Shown: piece after piece, positions 1 to 8,865 of the stretch | Layout: the number at the start of each line of letters is the position of its first letter | Position numbering within the stretch: position 1 is the stretch's first letter | Assembly: GCA_029060215.1 (NCBI GenBank) | Contig: JAIDUK010000041.1 | Location: 1-63,768, forward strand | Direction: 5' to 3' | DNA from: Alistipes sp. | GTDB taxonomy: Bacteria; Bacteroidota; Bacteroidia; Bacteroidales; Rikenellaceae | DNA length: 63,768 bases | Notes under the pieces: generated by a model | Databases searched by the model: none | Seen by the model: only the letters and a program-made list of their open reading frames with translations | What the model was told of the DNA's origin: nothing | Made by a program: the position numbers and the translations under genes

Positions 1-93
1 TTCCTCTATCATCCTGATCTTATTCTGTTGATTGTTCTTTTTGCTTTTATAGATCGGTTAGGGTAGAGAGAGGCAGAACAGGCAGAACAGGCA

Positions 94-124
94 ACAAAAA
101 CGAAGGGCGGGAAAAACCCGCCCC
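94..124 (-). terminator. Intrinsic terminator downstream of htpG
   Basis: A 7-bp G/C stem (105-111 with 117-123) and a 5-base loop. Read on the minus strand it is followed by TTCG and a run of five T. It lies 27 bases past the htpG stop. The rest of 1-93 shows no gene, only a short direct repeat of GGCAGAACA near 72-93. Confidence 0.7.
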
Positions 125-150
125 TCGGACCTGTTCGAACCGGCAACGCC

Positions 151-2211
151 CTATTTCTCGATCAGGGAAATGGAACGCTGGATGAAATCGGTGAGGTTCT
201 TGCCCTTGAGCATGCCGTTGGTGAGCAAGGCGAGGTCGATGATCTGCCGCACGAGCCGGTTGCTGCCGCCGATCTCCCGCAGACGCTGGTTGCGCTCGTC
301 GCGCAAGGTGACGATCTTCTTGGAAAGCTCCTCGCGCGCGGACTTCTCCTCGGCGGAGAGCTCCTCCTCCTTCTTGCCCTTGACGACCTCGTCGAAACGC
401 TTCTCCTCGCCGACGGCCGCGTCGATCTTCTTGGTGATGGACTTGAGCTTGTCGCCGTAAGCCTTCTCGACGTTGTCGAGGATGTCGATGACGATGGGGT
501 GGTTGGCGTTGACCGCGATGGTGAAATTGTCGGGCATCTGACCGTAGAACTGGCTCATACCGCCGCCGCCCATCTGCGCCATCTCCTTCATGCGGCGCAT
601 GAACTCGTTCTGCGTGATGACCACGGGGGCCTCGTCGGCCGACATGGGCTCGAACGAAATCTGGTAGTGTATCTTCTCGTCGGCGGGCATCTGGCTCTCG
701 AAGACGGGGGTGAGAATCTCCTGCTGGGCCTCGGTCAAGGCCATCTTGAGCTGCTCGTCCTTCTGGATGAGCTTGTCGACCACGTCGCTGTCGACGCGCA
801 CGAACCGCGCGCCCTGATTCTTGGACTCGTACCAATTGATATAATGGTTGTCGAGCTGGCCGTTCATTTCGAGCACGTCGTAACCCTTGCCTTTGGCCGC
901 CCCGAGGAAGGTGTGCTTCTCCACGGGATCGTCGACGTAGAGGAAGATGAGCGACTTGTTCTTGTCGGTCTGGTTCTCCTTGACGAGGTCGGCATACTCC
1001 TTGGGAGTGAAATACTTGCCGTCGACGTTCTTCCACAGCATGAAATCCGAAGCCTTCTCGGCGAACTTCTCGTCGGTGAGGATGCCGTACTGGATGAAAA
1101 TCTTCAGGTCGTCCCACTTGGCCTCGTAGTCGGCGCGCATGGTGGTGAAGAGTTCCTGCAAACGGTCGGCGACCTTGCGGGTGATGTAGCTCGAAATCTT
1201 CTTTACGTTGGCGTCGCTCTGGAGATAGCTGCGCGAGACGTTGAGCGGGATGTCGGGCGAATCGATGACGCCGTGCAGCAAAGTCAGGTACTCCGGCACG
1301 ATGCCCTCGACCTGATCGGTGACGAAGACCTGATTGGAATAGAGCTGGATCTTGTTCTTCTGGATCTCGAAATTGTTATGGATCTTGGGGAAATAGAGGA
1401 TGCCCGTGAGGTGGAACGGGTAGTCGATGTTCAGATGGATGTAGAAAAGCGGATCGTCGCTCATGGGGTAGAGCTCGCGGTAGAACTCCTTGTACTGCTC
1501 CTCGGTGATTTCGGTCGGCTTGCGCGTCCAGAGCGGCTCGATGTTGTTGATGACGTTGTCCTTGTCGGTGTCGACGTACTTGCCGTCTTTCCACTCCTTG
1601 ACCTTGCCCGAGACGATGGGCACGGGCAGGAAGCGGCAATACTTGCGCAAGAGGTCGTCGATCTTCGACTGCTCGGCGTATTCGAGGGCGTCCTCGGAGA
1701 GGTGCAGGACGATGGCGGTGCCGCGGTCGCGCGGCTCGTCGAACTCCTCCATCTCGAACTCGGGCGAACCGGTGCAGCTCCAATGCACGGCCTTGGCGCC
1801 CTCCTTATAGGACTGCGTGAAGATCTCGACCTTGTCGGAGACCATGAACGACGAGTAGAAACCAAGACCGAAGTGGCCGATGATGGGCTGGTTCTGATAC
1901 TTGGCCATGAACTCCTCGGCCCCCGAAAAGGCGATCTGGTTGATGTACTTGTCGACCTCGTCGGCCGTCATGCCGATGCCGCGGTCGGTGACGGTGAGCG
2001 TCTTGTGCTCCTTGTCGGCGACCACGCGCACGGAGAGGTCGCCCAGCTCGCCTTTCATTTCGCCGATGGACGACAGGGTTTTGAGCTTCTGAGTAGCATC
2101 TACGGCGTTGGAAATCAATTCGCGCAGAAAGATTTCGTGGTCCGAGTAGAGGAATTTCTTGATGACGGGGAAGATGTTCTCCGTCGTAACTCCGATTTTT
2201 CCGTTTTTCAT
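151..2211 (-). CDS. htpG: HSP90-family chaperone HtpG
   Basis: Cytosolic ATP-dependent HSP90 chaperone of 686 residues, normal for Bacteroidetes. The N-terminal GHKL ATPase domain shows ELISNAVDA (Asn for Mg/ATP), DRGIGM and GHFGLGFYSSF; middle and C-terminal dimerisation domains follow to the end. The open frame continues about 118 codons upstream, but that part is low-complexity and unlike HtpG. The start was placed at the ATG at 2211, which gives MKNGKIGVTTENIF, the family N-terminus. It is a single gene with its own terminator below and the terminator of the epimerase gene above. No CIRCE or similar heat-shock operator was recognised upstream. Confidence 0.97.
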   Translation of the reverse strand: MKNGKIGVTTENIFPVIKKFLYSDHEIFLRELISNAVDATQKLKTLSSIGEMKGELGDLSVRVVADKEHKTLTVTDRGIGMTADEVDKYINQIAFSGAEEFMAKYQNQPIIGHFGLGFYSSFMVSDKVEIFTQSYKEGAKAVHWSCTGSPEFEMEEFDEPRDRGTAIVLHLSEDALEYAEQSKIDDLLRKYCRFLPVPIVSGKVKEWKDGKYVDTDKDNVINNIEPLWTRKPTEITEEQYKEFYRELYPMSDDPLFYIHLNIDYPFHLTGILYFPKIHNNFEIQKNKIQLYSNQVFVTDQVEGIVPEYLTLLHGVIDSPDIPLNVSRSYLQSDANVKKISSYITRKVADRLQELFTTMRADYEAKWDDLKIFIQYGILTDEKFAEKASDFMLWKNVDGKYFTPKEYADLVKENQTDKNKSLIFLYVDDPVEKHTFLGAAKGKGYDVLEMNGQLDNHYINWYESKNQGARFVRVDSDVVDKLIQKDEQLKMALTEAQQEILTPVFESQMPADEKIHYQISFEPMSADEAPVVITQNEFMRRMKEMAQMGGGGMSQFYGQMPDNFTIAVNANHPIVIDILDNVEKAYGDKLKSITKKIDAAVGEEKRFDEVVKGKKEEELSAEEKSAREELSKKIVTLRDERNQRLREIGGSNRLVRQIIDLALLTNGMLKGKNLTDFIQRSISLIEK

Positions 2212-2345
2212 CTTATCGTATTTTTTGGTTTTTCCGTTGCCGTTCTCCGCACAAACGGTGTGCCAGCCCCTTTTTTCTGCCAGAATGGCAGACGGGACTG
2301 ACAAACGGCCCCTCTGCGGAGCGGGGCGGCGGCATGACAAGCGGC

Positions 2346-2377
2346 AAAAAAGCCGCCCGACAATCGTCGGGCGGCTT
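2346..2377 (-). terminator. Intrinsic terminator of the dnaE-trxA-epimerase operon
   Basis: Perfect 12-bp stem (2350-2361 with 2366-2377) and a 4-base loop, followed on the minus strand by a run of T (A-run at 2346-2351). It sits 25 bases beyond the epimerase stop and separates it from htpG. Confidence 0.85.
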
Positions 2378-2402
2378 GCTTCCAGCGAAAAACACGCGCC
2401 GG

Positions 2403-3395
2403 TTACTTGGCGTAGAGCCGGAACTTCATGCGCCACTTGTCGCCGGGAGCGACGGCTTGGAATCCGGCAGCGGCGGGATCGGCGGCGTTGGGCGCATTGG
2501 TCGTCCACGACTGCGGCTCGGGGCAGCAGTAGGGCACCTGCCCGCCGTTGTTCCAGAGGGTCCAATAGGTCGTCTGCTCGTCGACCTCGTAGAAAGTGCG
2601 GACACCCGTCCGCAGATTCTCGACCAACGCACCGCGGAAAGGCTTGCCGTCGACCTCGATTTCACACAGCGTGAACCCGGCCTCGATAGCTTCGCAACCG
2701 GTGACGCGCAAACCTCCGTCGCGCAACTTGGCGAACTGCTCCGACAAAGGCAACTTCCGGCCTGTAGGGAGATTACGGTCGCTCAGCTCAACCTGCTCGC
2801 CAACTGCGACGCGCATGACGTAATCGGCGTCCGTACCGTCGGCGAACGGAATGCGCATAGGGGTGTGGAACCCTACGCCCACAGGCATCGGCGTGCGGCT
2901 GCGGTTGGCCAGCATGACCTCCTGCTCCAACCCGCCGGCCGAGAGCCGGTAGACGATCTTGCATTTGAACTCGTGGGGGAAATCCCTGAAAATGGCGTCG
3001 TTGGCCGCGTTGGAATAGTAACGGCACTCGATCAGCACCTCGTCGTCCGTTTCGACAGCCTTCGAGACAACGAACGGCTGGCCCTTGAGGATGCCGTGGT
3101 GGTAGTTGTGCTCCTTCTCGATGGTAATGGGGTACTGGTAAGTACGCCCGTCGAACGTATAGCGCCCGTCCTCGATGCGGTTGGGCGGAAAGAGGATCGG
3201 CAGACCGAAAATCTGGGGGCGGCTCCGGAAAGTCTCCACCTCGTCGGCCGCAGGCGTACGCAGAATCTCGGCCCCGAGCCGCGTATTGGCCAGCCGCACG
3301 AGGTTGGCGCCGACCGACGGCACGAGCAGGGCCGTATAATCGCCCTTGGAAAACTCCACGGCCTGCAAACCGTGGAAATCGACACACCGGATCAT
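2403..3395 (-). CDS. Aldose 1-epimerase family protein
   Basis: 330 residues of the aldose-1-epimerase (GalM-like, galactose mutarotase) fold. These enzymes interconvert the alpha and beta anomers of sugars. Visible family hallmarks are a GLPILFPPNRI segment, an HNYHHGIL segment that probably holds one catalytic His, and GVGFHTPMRI in the middle. There is no signal peptide, so it is probably cytosolic. It is the last gene of a tight operon, starting 3 bases after the trxA stop and ending at a strong terminator. The exact sugar cannot be read from the sequence; hexose-6-phosphate epimerase relatives are an alternative. Confidence 0.85.
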   Translation of the reverse strand: MIRCVDFHGLQAVEFSKGDYTALLVPSVGANLVRLANTRLGAEILRTPAADEVETFRSRPQIFGLPILFPPNRIEDGRYTFDGRTYQYPITIEKEHNYHHGILKGQPFVVSKAVETDDEVLIECRYYSNAANDAIFRDFPHEFKCKIVYRLSAGGLEQEVMLANRSRTPMPVGVGFHTPMRIPFADGTDADYVMRVAVGEQVELSDRNLPTGRKLPLSEQFAKLRDGGLRVTGCEAIEAGFTLCEIEVDGKPFRGALVENLRTGVRTFYEVDEQTTYWTLWNNGGQVPYCCPEPQSWTTNAPNAADPAAAGFQAVAPGDKWRMKFRLYAK

Positions 3396-3398
3396 GGG

Positions 3399-3713
3399 CT
3401 ACAACAAGTTTTCGATCTTGGCCTTCAAAGCGTCCTTAGAGAGGGCGCCGACCTGCTTGTCGACGACCTCGCCGCCCTTGAGGAAGATGATGGTGGGGAT
3501 GTTGCGCACCCCGTACTTCATGGTGATCTCGTCGTTGTCCTCGACGTCGCACTTGCCGATGACGACCCGCCCCTCGAACTCGGCGGCGAGCTCGTCGACG
3601 ATGGGGGCGATCATGCGGCACGGACCGCACCACTCGGCCCAAAAATCGATGACGACGGGCTTCTCCTGCGAAAGCACCTCTTGGAAATTCTCCTTGCTGA
3701 TTGCTAATGCCAT
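3399..3713 (-). CDS. trxA: Thioredoxin
   Basis: 104-residue classical thioredoxin, a cytosolic disulfide reductase. The active site WCGPC lies in FWAEWCGPCRM, and the cis-proline segment is RNIPTIIF. It lacks a signal peptide, so it is the cytosolic rather than a ResA/TlpA type. It lies 21 bases downstream of dnaE and 3 bases upstream of the epimerase gene, so the three are probably cotranscribed. Confidence 0.95.
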   Translation of the reverse strand: MALAISKENFQEVLSQEKPVVIDFWAEWCGPCRMIAPIVDELAAEFEGRVVIGKCDVEDNDEITMKYGVRNIPTIIFLKGGEVVDKQVGALSKDALKAKIENLL

Positions 3714-3734
3714 AACTTACGATATTAAAGTGTT

Positions 3735-6700
3735 TTATGAAATCGAATAACGTATATTGTTATCGTCCAGATAATCGACGAGCGACGAAGTAAGGCTGAC
3801 CTTGTGGCTCTTGGAGAAGAAGCGGCTCGAAACGTTGTTCGAGGGATCGACCACGCTGATCCGGAACACGGTTTCGCCCTTCGATTCGCGGACCTTTTCG
3901 GCCAGCTCCTCGACCAGCTGCTGCGTGATGTCGGCGACGGGCAGCTGCACGCTCAGCTCCTTGATCATCGTATCGCGCAGCTCCTGCAACTGGACCATCG
4001 ACACGATCTTGAACTCCAGCTCCTTGTCGTTGTAGAGCCGGGGCTGGACCTTGCCGCGCACGAAGAGGAAGTAATCGGCGAACATGTATTTGCGGAAATT
4101 CTCGTAATCCTTGCCGAAGAGGGCGAACTCGTGGGTGCCGTTGTAATCCTCGAGCGTGAACTTGCCCCACGGCTTCCCGGTCTTGGTCATGAGGTTCTGC
4201 ACGCCGACGACCATGCCTGCCACGGCGATCTCCTGCCCGCGCAGCGAATCGAGGTTCTCCAGATCGGTCAGCTGCGTCTTGCACATGTGCTCGATGATGA
4301 CCTTGTAATCGTCGAGCGGATGGGCCGAGAGGTAGAGACCCATCATCTCGCGCTCCTTGGACAAGGTTTCGAGCTGCGACCAGTCGGCGCAGGCCGGGAT
4401 GACGGGCGGCTGGATGTCGACCTGTCCGCCCCCGCCGAAGAGGCTCTGCTGGGCGTTGTTCTTCTCGGCCTGATAACGCAGACCGTAGCGGATGAGCTGC
4501 TCCATGAAAGTGGCCCCGCCGGAATCGCGCATGTCGACCCCGAAGAACTTGCCGCGGTGGAACGTCGCGATCGAATCGAACGCCCCGGCGTAGGCGAGGT
4601 TTTCCAAACACTTGCGGTTGACGACGGCATAGTTGACGCGCTCCATGAAATCGTAGATGTCCTTGAACTTGCCGTTGCGGGTCCGCTCCTCGATGATGCT
4701 GTCGGCGGCCGCCTCGCCGACCCCCTTGACCGCCGCGAGACCGAAGCGCACGTCGCCGTCCTTGTTGGCCGAAAAAGTCTTCATCGACTCGTTGATGTCG
4801 GACCCCATGACGTTGATGCCCATGCGCTTGCACTCGTTCATGTAAATCGTCAACTGGTCTACGCGCGTGAGGTTGCGGCTCAGCACGGCGGCCATGTACT
4901 CCGAGGGGTAGTTGGCCTTGAGGTAGGCCGTCTGGTAGGCGACCCACGAATAGCAGGTGGCGTGCGACTTGTTGAAGGCGTAGGAAGCGAACTTCTCCCA
5001 GTCGCCCCAGATCTTTTCGAGCACCTTGGGGTCGTGGCCGTTCTTCTGGCCGCCGCGGATGAACTTGGGCTTCAGAGCATCGAGCTTGTCCTTGAGCTTC
5101 TTGCCCATGGCCTTGCGGAGCGTGTCGGACTCGCCGCGCGTAAAGTTGGCCAGCAGACGCGACAGCAACATGACCTGCTCCTGATAGACCGTCACGCCGT
5201 AAGTATCCTTGAGATACTTCTCCATGATGGGGATGTCGTAGACGATGGGGCTGCGGCCGTGCTTGCGGGCGATGAAATCGGGGATGTAATCCATCGGGCC
5301 GGGGCGGTAGAGGGCGTTCATCGCTATGAGGTCCTCGAAAGTCGAGGGCTGCAACTCGCGCAGGTACTTCTGCATGCCGGCGGACTCGAACTGGAACGTG
5401 CCGACGGTGCGCCCCTCGCCGTAGAGCTTGTAGGTGGCGGGGTCGTCGATGATGGAAAAATCGTCGATGTCGACCTTGATGCCCTTGTTCTGACGGATGT
5501 TCTCGACGGCGTCCTTGATGATCGACAGGGTTTTGAGCCCGAGGAAGTCCATCTTGATAAGGCCGGTGTCCTCGATGACCGAACCCTCGTACTGCGTGAC
5601 GAGCATCTTCTCGCCCGTCTCCTTGTCGTCGGCCGTGGCGACGGGCACCCAGTCGGTGATGTCGTCGCGGCAGATGATGGTGCCGCAGGCATGCACGCCC
5701 GTATTGCGGACGTTGCCCTCGAGCATCTTGGCGTAGCGGATCGTATCGCTCAGAATGGGGTTGTCCGACTGCTCGGCCTGCTTGAGCTCGGGCACATAGT
5801 CGATGGCATTCTGCAAGTTGAGCTTCTTGTCGGGGATGCGGTCGGGCACGAGCTTGCAAAGGCGGTCGGATTCGGCGAGCAGAAGTTTCTGCACGCGGGC
5901 GACGTCCTTGATAGCCAGCTTGGTGGCCATCGTACCGTAGGTGATGATGTGGGCGACCTTCTCCTTGCCGTATTTCTGCGTCACCCAGTTGAGCACGCGG
6001 CCGCGGCCGTCGTCGTCGAAGTCGACGTCGATATCGGGCAGCGAGATACGGTCGGGATTGAGGAAGCGCTCGAACAGCAGGTCGTAGGCGATGGGGTCGA
6101 TCTGGGTGATGCCCAAGCAATAGGCCACCGCCGACCCGGCGGCCGAACCACGCCCCGGACCCACCGAGACGTCGAGCTCCTCGCGGGCGGCGCGGATGAA
6201 GTCCTGCACGATGAGGAAGTAGCCGGGGAAACCCATGGTCTTCATGATGTGGAGCTCGAAACGCAGCCGCTCCGTCACCTCGTCGGAGAGGTTCTCGCCG
6301 TAGCGCTTGCGGGCGCCGTCCATGGTGAGCTTGGCCAGATAATCGGCTTCGAACTTGATGCGGTAGAGCTTGTCGTAGCCGCCCAACTTCTCGATCTTCT
6401 TGCGCCCCTCCTCCTCGCTCATGACGACCTGCCCGTTCTCGTCGCGCGTGAACTCGTCGAAAAGCTCCTGCTCGCTGATGCGGGCGCGGTACTCCTCTTC
6501 GGTGCCGAATTCGGCCGGAATCTCGAAAGTAGGCATGATGGGCGCATGGTCGATGGAGTAGAACTCGACCTGATTGCAGATGTCGACCGTCGTAGCCATC
6601 GCCTCGGGGTCGCTCTCGCCAAAGATGGAAGCCATCTCGGCCGTAGTCTTGAGCCACTCCTGCTTGGAGTAGAGCATGCGCTTGGGGTCGTCGAGGTCCT

Positions 6701-7682
6701 TGCCCGTCGAAAGGCAGATCAGACGGTCGTGGGCCTCGGCGTTGTCCTCGTCGACGAAGTGGACGTCGTTGGTGCAGACCATGCGCACGCCGTGCTTCTT
6801 GGCCAGCTCGCGCAGGTGCTTGTTGACTTCGAGCTGCATGGGGTAGGCCTCGTGGTTGGCCCGTTCGACCGTAGCCTTGTGCAGCTGCAACTCCAGATAA
6901 TAGTCGTCGCCGAAGACGCTTTTGTGCCAGCGGATCGACTCCTCGGCCTTCTCCAGATCGCCCGCCGTAATGGCGCGCGGCACCTCGCCCGCCAGACAGG
7001 CGGAACAGCAGATGAGCCCCTCGCGGTACTTCTCGATCTCGGTCCGGTCGGTACGCGGACGCATGTAGAAACCGTCGGTCCACGCCCGGGAGACGATTTT
7101 GGTGAGGTTATGATAGCCCTTGAGGTTCTTGGCGAGCAGGATGAGGTGGTAACCGCTCTGGTCGGGCTTGCCCTCCTTGTCCTGCAAGCGCCGCCGGGCC
7201 ACGTAGACCTCGCACCCGATGATGGGCTTGAAATCGGGCACGGCTTCCAGCCCGGCAATCTTCTGCCGGCCGACGGCGGGGTCGAAGTCGAACTCCTTGC
7301 CCATGACGCCGAGCTCCTCGACGTGGGCCTTGGCCTTGGCGTACGTCTCGGCATCCTCGGGCGAATCGTTCTTGCGGCGCTCCATCAGAACCAGCGCATC
7401 GCTCTGCTCGGCGGCATAAATCCGGATGTCGGGCACCTGCCCGAGCAACCCTTCGAGCGCCGCGAGGGTCTTTTTCAGGTTCTTGATCCGGTCGTGCTTC
7501 TTATGGTTCTGCTTCTGGACGTAGTTGAAAAACTCCTTGATGCCGAACATGTTGCCGTGGTCGGTGACGGCGATGCCGGGCTGTCCGTCGGCCATGGCCT
7601 TGTCCACGAGCTTGGGGATGCTGGCCTGACCGTCGAGGATCGAATACTGGGTATGGACGTGCAGATGGACGAATTCGGACAT
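3735..7682 (-). CDS. dnaE: DNA polymerase III alpha subunit
   Basis: Replicative polymerase catalytic subunit, 1315 residues. The PHP domain opens with FVHLHVHTQYSILDG. The C-family polymerase palm carries PDIDVDFDDDGR with the catalytic aspartates. A helix-hairpin-helix region and an OB-fold (IAVAGMVVGVQNLMTKTG) lie towards the C-terminus. The ATG at 7682 was chosen because the 44 codons before it are not DnaE-like. An extra Lys/Glu-rich stretch of roughly 90 residues separates NMFGIKEFFNYV from FKPIIGCEVYVARR within the PHP domain. First gene of the operon with trxA and the epimerase gene. Confidence 0.97.
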   Translation of the reverse strand: MSEFVHLHVHTQYSILDGQASIPKLVDKAMADGQPGIAVTDHGNMFGIKEFFNYVQKQNHKKHDRIKNLKKTLAALEGLLGQVPDIRIYAAEQSDALVLMERRKNDSPEDAETYAKAKAHVEELGVMGKEFDFDPAVGRQKIAGLEAVPDFKPIIGCEVYVARRRLQDKEGKPDQSGYHLILLAKNLKGYHNLTKIVSRAWTDGFYMRPRTDRTEIEKYREGLICCSACLAGEVPRAITAGDLEKAEESIRWHKSVFGDDYYLELQLHKATVERANHEAYPMQLEVNKHLRELAKKHGVRMVCTNDVHFVDEDNAEAHDRLICLSTGKDLDDPKRMLYSKQEWLKTTAEMASIFGESDPEAMATTVDICNQVEFYSIDHAPIMPTFEIPAEFGTEEEYRARISEQELFDEFTRDENGQVVMSEEEGRKKIEKLGGYDKLYRIKFEADYLAKLTMDGARKRYGENLSDEVTERLRFELHIMKTMGFPGYFLIVQDFIRAAREELDVSVGPGRGSAAGSAVAYCLGITQIDPIAYDLLFERFLNPDRISLPDIDVDFDDDGRGRVLNWVTQKYGKEKVAHIITYGTMATKLAIKDVARVQKLLLAESDRLCKLVPDRIPDKKLNLQNAIDYVPELKQAEQSDNPILSDTIRYAKMLEGNVRNTGVHACGTIICRDDITDWVPVATADDKETGEKMLVTQYEGSVIEDTGLIKMDFLGLKTLSIIKDAVENIRQNKGIKVDIDDFSIIDDPATYKLYGEGRTVGTFQFESAGMQKYLRELQPSTFEDLIAMNALYRPGPMDYIPDFIARKHGRSPIVYDIPIMEKYLKDTYGVTVYQEQVMLLSRLLANFTRGESDTLRKAMGKKLKDKLDALKPKFIRGGQKNGHDPKVLEKIWGDWEKFASYAFNKSHATCYSWVAYQTAYLKANYPSEYMAAVLSRNLTRVDQLTIYMNECKRMGINVMGSDINESMKTFSANKDGDVRFGLAAVKGVGEAAADSIIEERTRNGKFKDIYDFMERVNYAVVNRKCLENLAYAGAFDSIATFHRGKFFGVDMRDSGGATFMEQLIRYGLRYQAEKNNAQQSLFGGGGQVDIQPPVIPACADWSQLETLSKEREMMGLYLSAHPLDDYKVIIEHMCKTQLTDLENLDSLRGQEIAVAGMVVGVQNLMTKTGKPWGKFTLEDYNGTHEFALFGKDYENFRKYMFADYFLFVRGKVQPRLYNDKELEFKIVSMVQLQELRDTMIKELSVQLPVADITQQLVEELAEKVRESKGETVFRISVVDPSNNVSSRFFSKSHKVSLTSSLVDYLDDNNIRYSIS

Positions 7683-7756
7683 GGAAACTGAAATTAAAAT
7701 GGCCGCGAAAAACCCGCCTCCGGCCCCGAGCGGCCGGAGAAGAGCTTTCGCTACGG

Positions 7757-7764
7757 CAAATATA
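7757..7764 (-). promoter_or_regulatory. -7 promoter box for dnaE
   Basis: TATATTTG on the minus strand matches the Bacteroidetes TAnnTTTG box. It lies about 75 bases upstream of the dnaE start, in the divergent dnaE/DUF2007 intergenic region. Confidence 0.6.
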
Positions 7765-7852
7765 ACGCTATTTATGCGGAAATCCTTGGCAAGGCTCTTG
7801 CAATTTATCAACAAAATGCTTAATTTTAGACAACCGACAGAACCCCATTGCC

Positions 7853-8062
7853 ATGCAAGACGAAACCATGGTTGTACTGGCGGAGTACAACACCTCTACC
7901 GAAGCCGAAATCGCCAAGTCGATGCTCGACAGCGCAGGCATCTGGTCGACGATCCGCAACGAATACATGTCGTCGATCTACCCCGTGGGCACGATGCCCG
8001 CACAAGTGGTCGTCCGTTCGGAAGACTACGACAAGGCGCACGCCATGCTGCACCACCGCTGA
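7853..8062 (+). CDS. DUF2007-family small protein
   Basis: 69 residues. It matches the DUF2007 (putative signal-transducing protein) pattern: a beta strand (VVLAEYNT), a helix (EAEIAKSMLDSAGI) and a second half with PAQVVVRSEDYDKAHAML. It resembles a compact alpha/beta fold of the PII/GlnB type. Its biochemical role is unknown. Monocistronic, transcribed away from dnaE and ending at a clear hairpin. A second in-frame ATG lies five codons downstream, so the start could be slightly later. Confidence 0.8.
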   Translation: MQDETMVVLAEYNTSTEAEIAKSMLDSAGIWSTIRNEYMSSIYPVGTMPAQVVVRSEDYDKAHAMLHHR

Positions 8063-8068
8063 AAAACG

Positions 8069-8092
8069 AACGCCCTGCAAATGCAGGGCGTT
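8069..8092 (+). terminator. Hairpin terminator after the DUF2007 gene
   Basis: An 11-bp stem (8069-8079 with 8082-8092) and a tiny loop, followed by TTTCGG. It sits between convergent genes and could serve both strands; the A-run at 8062-8066 becomes T on the minus strand. Confidence 0.65.
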
Positions 8093-8113
8093 TCGGCTGT
8101 TTGCTGCGGAAGG

Positions 8114-8851
8114 TTATTCCGCCGAATCGTTGACGTAGTTGATCCGCACCTCGTAGGGTGTACGTTGCGCCACGCCGTCGACCTTGCGGGGCGTCCACTT
8201 GCCGCGGCTGCTGCGGATCACACGCAGCACCTCTTTCGTCAGCTTCGCATCCGGCGACTCCACTACCTCGTCGATGGTTATTCCACCGTCCGGCTCCACA
8301 AAAAACCGGACGTGCACCTTGCCGCCTACTTTCGCGAAACGTTCGTCATAACGCACCCGCGTTCTCATCCACGAATAAAAGCTCTTGTCGGGATTCTCTC
8401 CTTGGAAAAGCAGCGGATCGGGATTGAGCGCCCGTTCGATCCGGTCGACCGGAATCCGCAATCTAAGCTGCAGGTTGTACGGCACTTTCCGGGCGCCCCG
8501 CCGGGCCGGCTGCCATTCGCCGTCCATCTTTTCGAACGCCGCCGTTACCAACTCGCGCGTCGGAGCGCTCGCCGGCTCCACCTCGGTATGATCCCGCCCA
8601 TCGCATGTATTGTCCAGAAAACGCCAGCGGGAAACATGCCCCAGCGTATCGATCCGGAAAGCCACGACCACATGTTCCGAAAGGTCATCGTAAGGGCACT
8701 GCTGCTCCACAGCCACCTTTTGGATTTCGGAAATCAGCCGAGATCGGAAAAACTTGATCGCCGCATGGTTGTAAGTCGCAGGTTCTAACTCCTGCGCTGC
8801 AGCCGTTCCGCAAAGGCCGATGCAAAGAAAGAGAGTTGCAAGAAATTTCAT
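8114..8851 (-). CDS. Periplasmic protein with two TonB C-terminal-like domains
   Basis: 245 residues with a cleavable-looking signal peptide (MKFLATLFLCIGLCGTAAAQ). Two copies of a TonB_C-like module follow. The first, about residues 45-130, has VVVAFRIDTLGHV. The second, about 160-240, has VHVRFFVEPDGGI and GKWTPRKVDG. True TonB proteins have an N-terminal membrane anchor and a Pro-rich linker; neither is visible here, so this is a soluble periplasmic relative of unknown function. Last gene after aroE, 14 bases beyond the aroE stop. A smaller single-domain relative is at 13938-14390. Confidence 0.75.
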   Translation of the reverse strand: MKFLATLFLCIGLCGTAAAQELEPATYNHAAIKFFRSRLISEIQKVAVEQQCPYDDLSEHVVVAFRIDTLGHVSRWRFLDNTCDGRDHTEVEPASAPTRELVTAAFEKMDGEWQPARRGARKVPYNLQLRLRIPVDRIERALNPDPLLFQGENPDKSFYSWMRTRVRYDERFAKVGGKVHVRFFVEPDGGITIDEVVESPDAKLTKEVLRVIRSSRGKWTPRKVDGVAQRTPYEVRINYVNDSAE

Positions 8852-8865
8852 GTCGTTATATTATG

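Noticed and set aside
72..93. Tandem GGCAGAACA repeat as a possible CRISPR or regulatory array
   Set aside because: Only about two and a half units, no spacers, no cas genes.
499..2301. 600-codon open frame antisense to htpG, plus others of 1295 codons antisense to dnaE and 1750 codons across 33377-38629
   Set aside because: They mirror strong coding genes in high-G+C DNA; their products are low-complexity in Arg, Leu, Val or His, match no family and have no promoter or start context.
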